Assembly: GCF_000308535.1 (NCBI RefSeq)
Contig: NZ_BAFW01000378.1
Coordinates: 1-35,530, forward strand
Reading direction: 5' to 3'
Source of the DNA: Nocardia cerradoensis NBRC 101014
GTDB taxonomy: Bacteria > Actinomycetota > Actinomycetes > Mycobacteriales > Mycobacteriaceae
Length of the DNA stretch: 35,530 bases
The first letter of the stretch is position 1. Every line of letters starts with the position of its first letter. Under the pieces are notes generated by a model, which was not told the origin of the DNA, ran no database searches, and worked only from the letters and a program-made list of their open reading frames with translations. This document shows, in pieces, positions 32,494-35,530 of the stretch. The translations under genes and the position numbers were made by a program.

Positions 32494-34824
32494 ATGGGCG
32501 ACTATGTGGCAAGTCTGAACGATATTCGGCTGACCGATGCCGGCCAGGTGGGCGGCAAGGGCGCCAATCTCGGTGAGATGGTCGCGGCGAAGCTCCCCGT
32601 GCCGCCCGGATTCGTGATCCTGCGATCGACGTACGAGACCGCCGTCGCCGACGGGCCGCACGGGCCCGAGATCGACTCCCTGCATACCGAGGCGCTGCGC
32701 AGCGCCGTCGCCGCGGACAACGCGGGCCGCGCGCAGCTCGACCTGTTGTGTTCCCGCATGCGCGACCTGGTGCACGAGACGCGGCTCGACGGGGCGATCG
32801 AAGAGGCGATCGTGAACGGGTACCACCGGCTCGGCGACCGGGTACGCGTCGCGGTCCGGTCCTCGGCGGTCGGCGAGGACAGCGCCGATGCCTCCTTCGC
32901 CGGAATGAACCTGTCGCGCACCAATATTCGTGGCGACGCCGAGCTTCTCGACGCGGTCCGGCAATGCTGGGCGTCCCTGTTCACCCCGCGCGTTCTGACC
33001 TACCGTGCCCGCCGCGGCATGGACCGGCGGCCGGAGATGGCGGTGGTCGTGCAGCAGATGGTCACGGTCCGGTGCGCGGGCGTGGCGTTCACCGCCGACC
33101 CGACCACCGGCCGGCGAGACCGGGTGGTCATCGACGCCGCGCGCGGACAGGGTGAAGTGGTCGTATCCGGCGCGGTCGAGCCCGACACCTACGTCTTCGC
33201 CGCGAACGGCCCGATGCTGACCGAATCACGCAGGGGTGCACAGAGTTTCGCTATCTTCGCCGACGAGGACGGTGACCGCCGCGTCGACCTCCCGGACGAC
33301 GAATCGCATCGGCCGGTGCTGACCGCCGAGGAGGCCACCGCGGTCGCGCGCCTCGCGCTCGAGGTCCAGCAGCACTACGGCCGCCCCCAGGACGTCGAGT
33401 GGGCCTTCGACGACCAGCGGCTGTGGCTGGTGCAGGCGCGGCCGATCACCACACTGCCCGACGAAACACCTTCGGCGGCACCGGAAGAGACGCCTGCTGC
33501 CGTGTTACTGCAGGGTCTGCCGGCCGCCCCCGGACGAGCCCGCGGCGCGGTGCGCATCCTGCGTTCACCCGCCGAGGGATCGGCGCTGCGCGACGGTGAG
33601 ATCCTGGTCGCGCCGATGACCAATCCGGACTGGCTGCCGACGATTGCGCGGGCGGCGGCCCTGGTCACCGACAGCGGCGGCATGACCTGTCACGCCGCGA
33701 TCGTGGCCCGCGAACTGGGAATCCCCTGCGTCGTCGGCGCGCGGACCGCCACCACCTCCCTGCACGACGGCCAGCGCATCGTCGTGGACGCGAAGGCCGG
33801 CCGGATTCGTGCGGACAGTCCGGAAGAGCGGGCCGCCGAGGCAGCAACCGCATCCGCGCCTGCCGCGACCACCACCATGCCGGCGGCGGCGCCGGTCACC
33901 GAGACCACCGGAACGAAGATCTATGTCAACCTCGCCCTGCCCGAAATCGCCGAGCGCATCGCCGATTCCGACGTCGACGGCGTCGGGCTGCTGCGCGCCG
34001 AGACCCTCTTGACGCGCGCCCTGGGCGGCCGCCATCCCCGCGCGGTGATCGCGGCGGGCGACGAGAACGAATTCGTCGCCACCCTGGCCGAATCCCTGCG
34101 CCGCATCGCCGTGGCCTTCGCCCCCCGTCCGGTCGTCTACCGCGCAACGGATCTGCGCAGCAACGAATTTCGCACCCTCACCGGCGGCGAGGGTTTCGAG
34201 CCGAACGAACGCAATCCGATGATCGGGTACCGCGGCTGTTACCGCTACGTCCACGAACCGGATGTGTTCCGGCTGGAACTGGCGGCGCTGGCCCGCGTGC
34301 GCGAATACACCCCGAATCTGCATCTGATGATCCCGTTCGTGCGCACCCGCTGGGAACTGGCCGCATGCCTGGAACTGGTGGACGCCTCACCGCTGGGTCA
34401 CGACCGGGGTATGCACCGGTGGATCATGGCGGAGGTGCCGTCGGTCGTGCACTGGCTACCCGAGTACGTGCGGCTCGGAATCGACGGCGTGTCGATCGGG
34501 AGCAACGATCTCACGCAGCTGATCCTCGGTGTGGACCGCGATTCCGAGGAGTGCGCCGAACTGTTCGACGAATCGGATCCGGCCGTCCTGCATGCCATCC
34601 GGCGCATCGTCACCTCGGCACGCGAACTGGGCATCACGTCGTCGCTGTGCGGGCAGGCCCCGTCCACCCGGCCCGAATTCGCCGAACATCTCGTCGCGGC
34701 GGGGATCACCTCGATTTCGGTCACCCCGGACGCGGTGCGCAACGCGCGCCGCACGGTGGCCGCCGCCGAGCGCCGCCTACTGCTCGAACGGTGCGTGCAC
34801 GGTGACGAGCGGCGATTGCCGTGA
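32494..34824 (+). CDS. PEP synthase-like (PEP-utilising) enzyme
   Basis: A 776-aa enzyme with the three-part PpsA/PPDK layout. The N-terminal ATP-grasp-type nucleotide domain covers about 1-320 (GGKGANLGEM at 20-29, VRSSAVGEDSADASFAGM, ending WLVQARPIT). The central phosphohistidine domain is about 340-440, with catalytic His400 in SGGMTCHAAIVARELGIPCVVG. The C-terminal PEP/pyruvate barrel is about 470-760, with GVGLLRAE, NPMIGYRG, SIGSNDLTQ and catalytic Cys719 in SLCGQAPS. The order and motifs favour phosphoenolpyruvate synthase (pyruvate + ATP to PEP + AMP + Pi) over PPDK. An Ala/Thr-rich linker (about 445-470) separates the last two parts. ATG at 32494 has GGAG 5 bp upstream. Role here: gluconeogenic PEP supply in non-growing cells. 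Confidence 0.88.
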   Translation: MGDYVASLNDIRLTDAGQVGGKGANLGEMVAAKLPVPPGFVILRSTYETAVADGPHGPEIDSLHTEALRSAVAADNAGRAQLDLLCSRMRDLVHETRLDGAIEEAIVNGYHRLGDRVRVAVRSSAVGEDSADASFAGMNLSRTNIRGDAELLDAVRQCWASLFTPRVLTYRARRGMDRRPEMAVVVQQMVTVRCAGVAFTADPTTGRRDRVVIDAARGQGEVVVSGAVEPDTYVFAANGPMLTESRRGAQSFAIFADEDGDRRVDLPDDESHRPVLTAEEATAVARLALEVQQHYGRPQDVEWAFDDQRLWLVQARPITTLPDETPSAAPEETPAAVLLQGLPAAPGRARGAVRILRSPAEGSALRDGEILVAPMTNPDWLPTIARAAALVTDSGGMTCHAAIVARELGIPCVVGARTATTSLHDGQRIVVDAKAGRIRADSPEERAAEAATASAPAATTTMPAAAPVTETTGTKIYVNLALPEIAERIADSDVDGVGLLRAETLLTRALGGRHPRAVIAAGDENEFVATLAESLRRIAVAFAPRPVVYRATDLRSNEFRTLTGGEGFEPNERNPMIGYRGCYRYVHEPDVFRLELAALARVREYTPNLHLMIPFVRTRWELAACLELVDASPLGHDRGMHRWIMAEVPSVVHWLPEYVRLGIDGVSIGSNDLTQLILGVDRDSEECAELFDESDPAVLHAIRRIVTSARELGITSSLCGQAPSTRPEFAEHLVAAGITSISVTPDAVRNARRTVAAAERRLLLERCVHGDERRLP

Positions 34825-34835
34825 TGCCGGCGTCG

Positions 34836-34849
34836 CGGACCATGGTCGC
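34836..34849. promoter_or_regulatory. DosR-like box 1 upstream of the Acg-like gene
   Basis: CGGACCATGGTCGC contains the exact palindrome GACCATGGTC and matches the DosR core at about 10 of 14 positions. It lies about 57 bp before the ATG at 34907. Confidence 0.5.
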
Positions 34850-34857
34850 GGCACCTC

Positions 34858-34871
34858 GGGACCAACGGCCC
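34858..34871. promoter_or_regulatory. DosR-like box 2 upstream of the Acg-like gene
   Basis: GGGACCAACGGCCC matches at about 11 of 14 positions. Its centre is exactly 22 bp from that of box 1. It lies about 35 bp before the start, the typical place for activator contact with RNA polymerase. Confidence 0.65.
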
Positions 34872-34906
34872 CTCCGCAGCGCACGGCGCGAAACTACCGT
34901 CGACAT

Positions 34907-35530
34907 ATGAACACAGTGCCCTCACGCGACGTCGTCGAGACAGCGGTCCGGATGGCCGGCCGTGCGCCGTCGCTGCACAACAGTCAGCCGTGGCGGTGGA
35001 TGTTCGACGGTGCGCAGCTGCGGCTGTTCAGCGTGCACGAACGCATGCTGCCGACCACCGACGACACCGGCCGGCAGCTCGTGATCAGCTGCGGCGTCGT
35101 GCTCGATCACCTGCGCGCGGCGATGGCCGCCCACGGGTGGCGCACGATCGTGGCGACCTTCCCGAACCCCAACGACCGCACCCACCTGGCCGACGTCCGG
35201 TTCGAGCCCTCGCCGTACATCACCGACGGTGACCGCGAACGCGCCGGCGCCATGGCGCGCCGGTATACCGACCGGCTCCCGTTCGACGAACCCGAGAGCT
35301 GGGAGCCGTTCGAGACCGTCCTGCGCACGGTGTTCGACCCCGAGGACACCATCGTCGACGTCCTGCCCGACGACAGCCGCGCGGAACTGGCCCGGGCGTC
35401 GGAGCTCACCGCGTCGGTGCGCCGCTACGATGCCGACTATCACGCCGAATTGCATTGGTGGACGGGACATGTGGTGGCCCGAACCGGCATTCCCCGGGAG
35501 GCGCTGGTGAGCGAGGAGGAACGCGGACGC
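34907..35530 (+). CDS. Acg-family nitroreductase-like protein (3' partial)
   Basis: The frame opens at ATG 34907 and runs 208 codons off the window end. The N-terminus reads VVETAVRMAGRAPSLHNSQPWRWMFDG, the flavin-binding nitroreductase motif (APSxHNxQPWR) found in Acg (Rv2032) and relatives. It continues with LFSVHERMLPTTDDTGRQLVISCGVVLDHLRAAM. Acg-type proteins bind FMN but usually lack ordinary nitroreductase activity; they are proposed to sequester flavin during dormancy. The full family length is about 330 aa, so roughly the last third is missing. Acg is a classic DosR-regulon protein, and the two boxes upstream agree. Confidence 0.88.
   Translation, partial: MNTVPSRDVVETAVRMAGRAPSLHNSQPWRWMFDGAQLRLFSVHERMLPTTDDTGRQLVISCGVVLDHLRAAMAAHGWRTIVATFPNPNDRTHLADVRFEPSPYITDGDRERAGAMARRYTDRLPFDEPESWEPFETVLRTVFDPEDTIVDVLPDDSRAELARASELTASVRRYDADYHAELHWWTGHVVARTGIPREALVSEEERGR

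Noticed and set aside
1..35530. CRISPR arrays, insertion sequences, phage or plasmid genes
   Set aside because: No regularly spaced repeats, transposase motifs or integrase motifs were seen in any frame.

Overview
This is high-GC (roughly two-thirds G+C) actinobacterial chromosome. The DosR-type dormancy genes with matching upstream boxes, the SigB/SigF-family sigma factor beside an ANTAR protein, the GTG/TTG starts and the many 4-bp start/stop overlaps fit a mycolic-acid actinomycete such as Nocardia or Rhodococcus. The genus is inference. No rRNA, tRNA, CRISPR array or insertion sequence was found.

Region 1 (1-11284) is one co-directional, mostly overlapping operon of nine genes. It encodes an NHL/SMP-30-like beta-propeller (5' end outside the window), an SDR, a Rieske oxygenase alpha subunit, a type I Baeyer-Villiger monooxygenase (BVMO), a second SDR, a ThDP-dependent lyase/decarboxylase, an aldehyde dehydrogenase, a TauD/TfdA-type dioxygenase and a third SDR. 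It reads as a catabolic route for a cyclic or terpenoid/steroid-like compound: hydroxylation, oxidation to a ketone, Baeyer-Villiger ring expansion, lactone opening, C-C cleavage, then aldehyde oxidation. The substrate cannot be named from sequence.

Region 2 (11302-18255) is a mosaic of small units: a carboxymuconolactone-decarboxylase-like protein, a methyltransferase pseudogene, a DUF4822-type lipoprotein, a PAS-ANTAR regulator, a SigB/SigF-type sigma factor, DoxX-like and SPW-repeat membrane proteins (both preceded by SigB/SigF-like promoter motifs), an alpha/beta-hydrolase fused to a LuxR DNA-binding domain, and a divergent methyltransferase. An exact palindrome lies between the last two.

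Region 3 (18265-23321) is a minus-strand operon of CocE/NonD hydrolase, HSL-family hydrolase and ATP-grasp ligase. A decayed HSL-type hydrolase lies divergently beside it.

Region 4 (23322-35530) looks like a hypoxia/dormancy (DosR-regulon-like) island. It holds a phosphoribosyltransferase-hydrolase fusion, an APH-like kinase/P-loop fusion, a truncated GNAT, a tandem universal stress protein, a CBS-BON protein, glutamine-dependent NAD+ synthetase, a SHOCT fragment, a Rip3-like site-2 protease with CBS domains, a PEP-synthase-like enzyme and an Acg-like nitroreductase (3' end outside the window). Degenerate DosR boxes (consensus core GGGACTWWAGTCCC) lie upstream of most of these. In front of the protease and of the Acg-like gene they come as pairs with centres exactly 22 bp apart. 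The dosR/dosS genes are not in the window.
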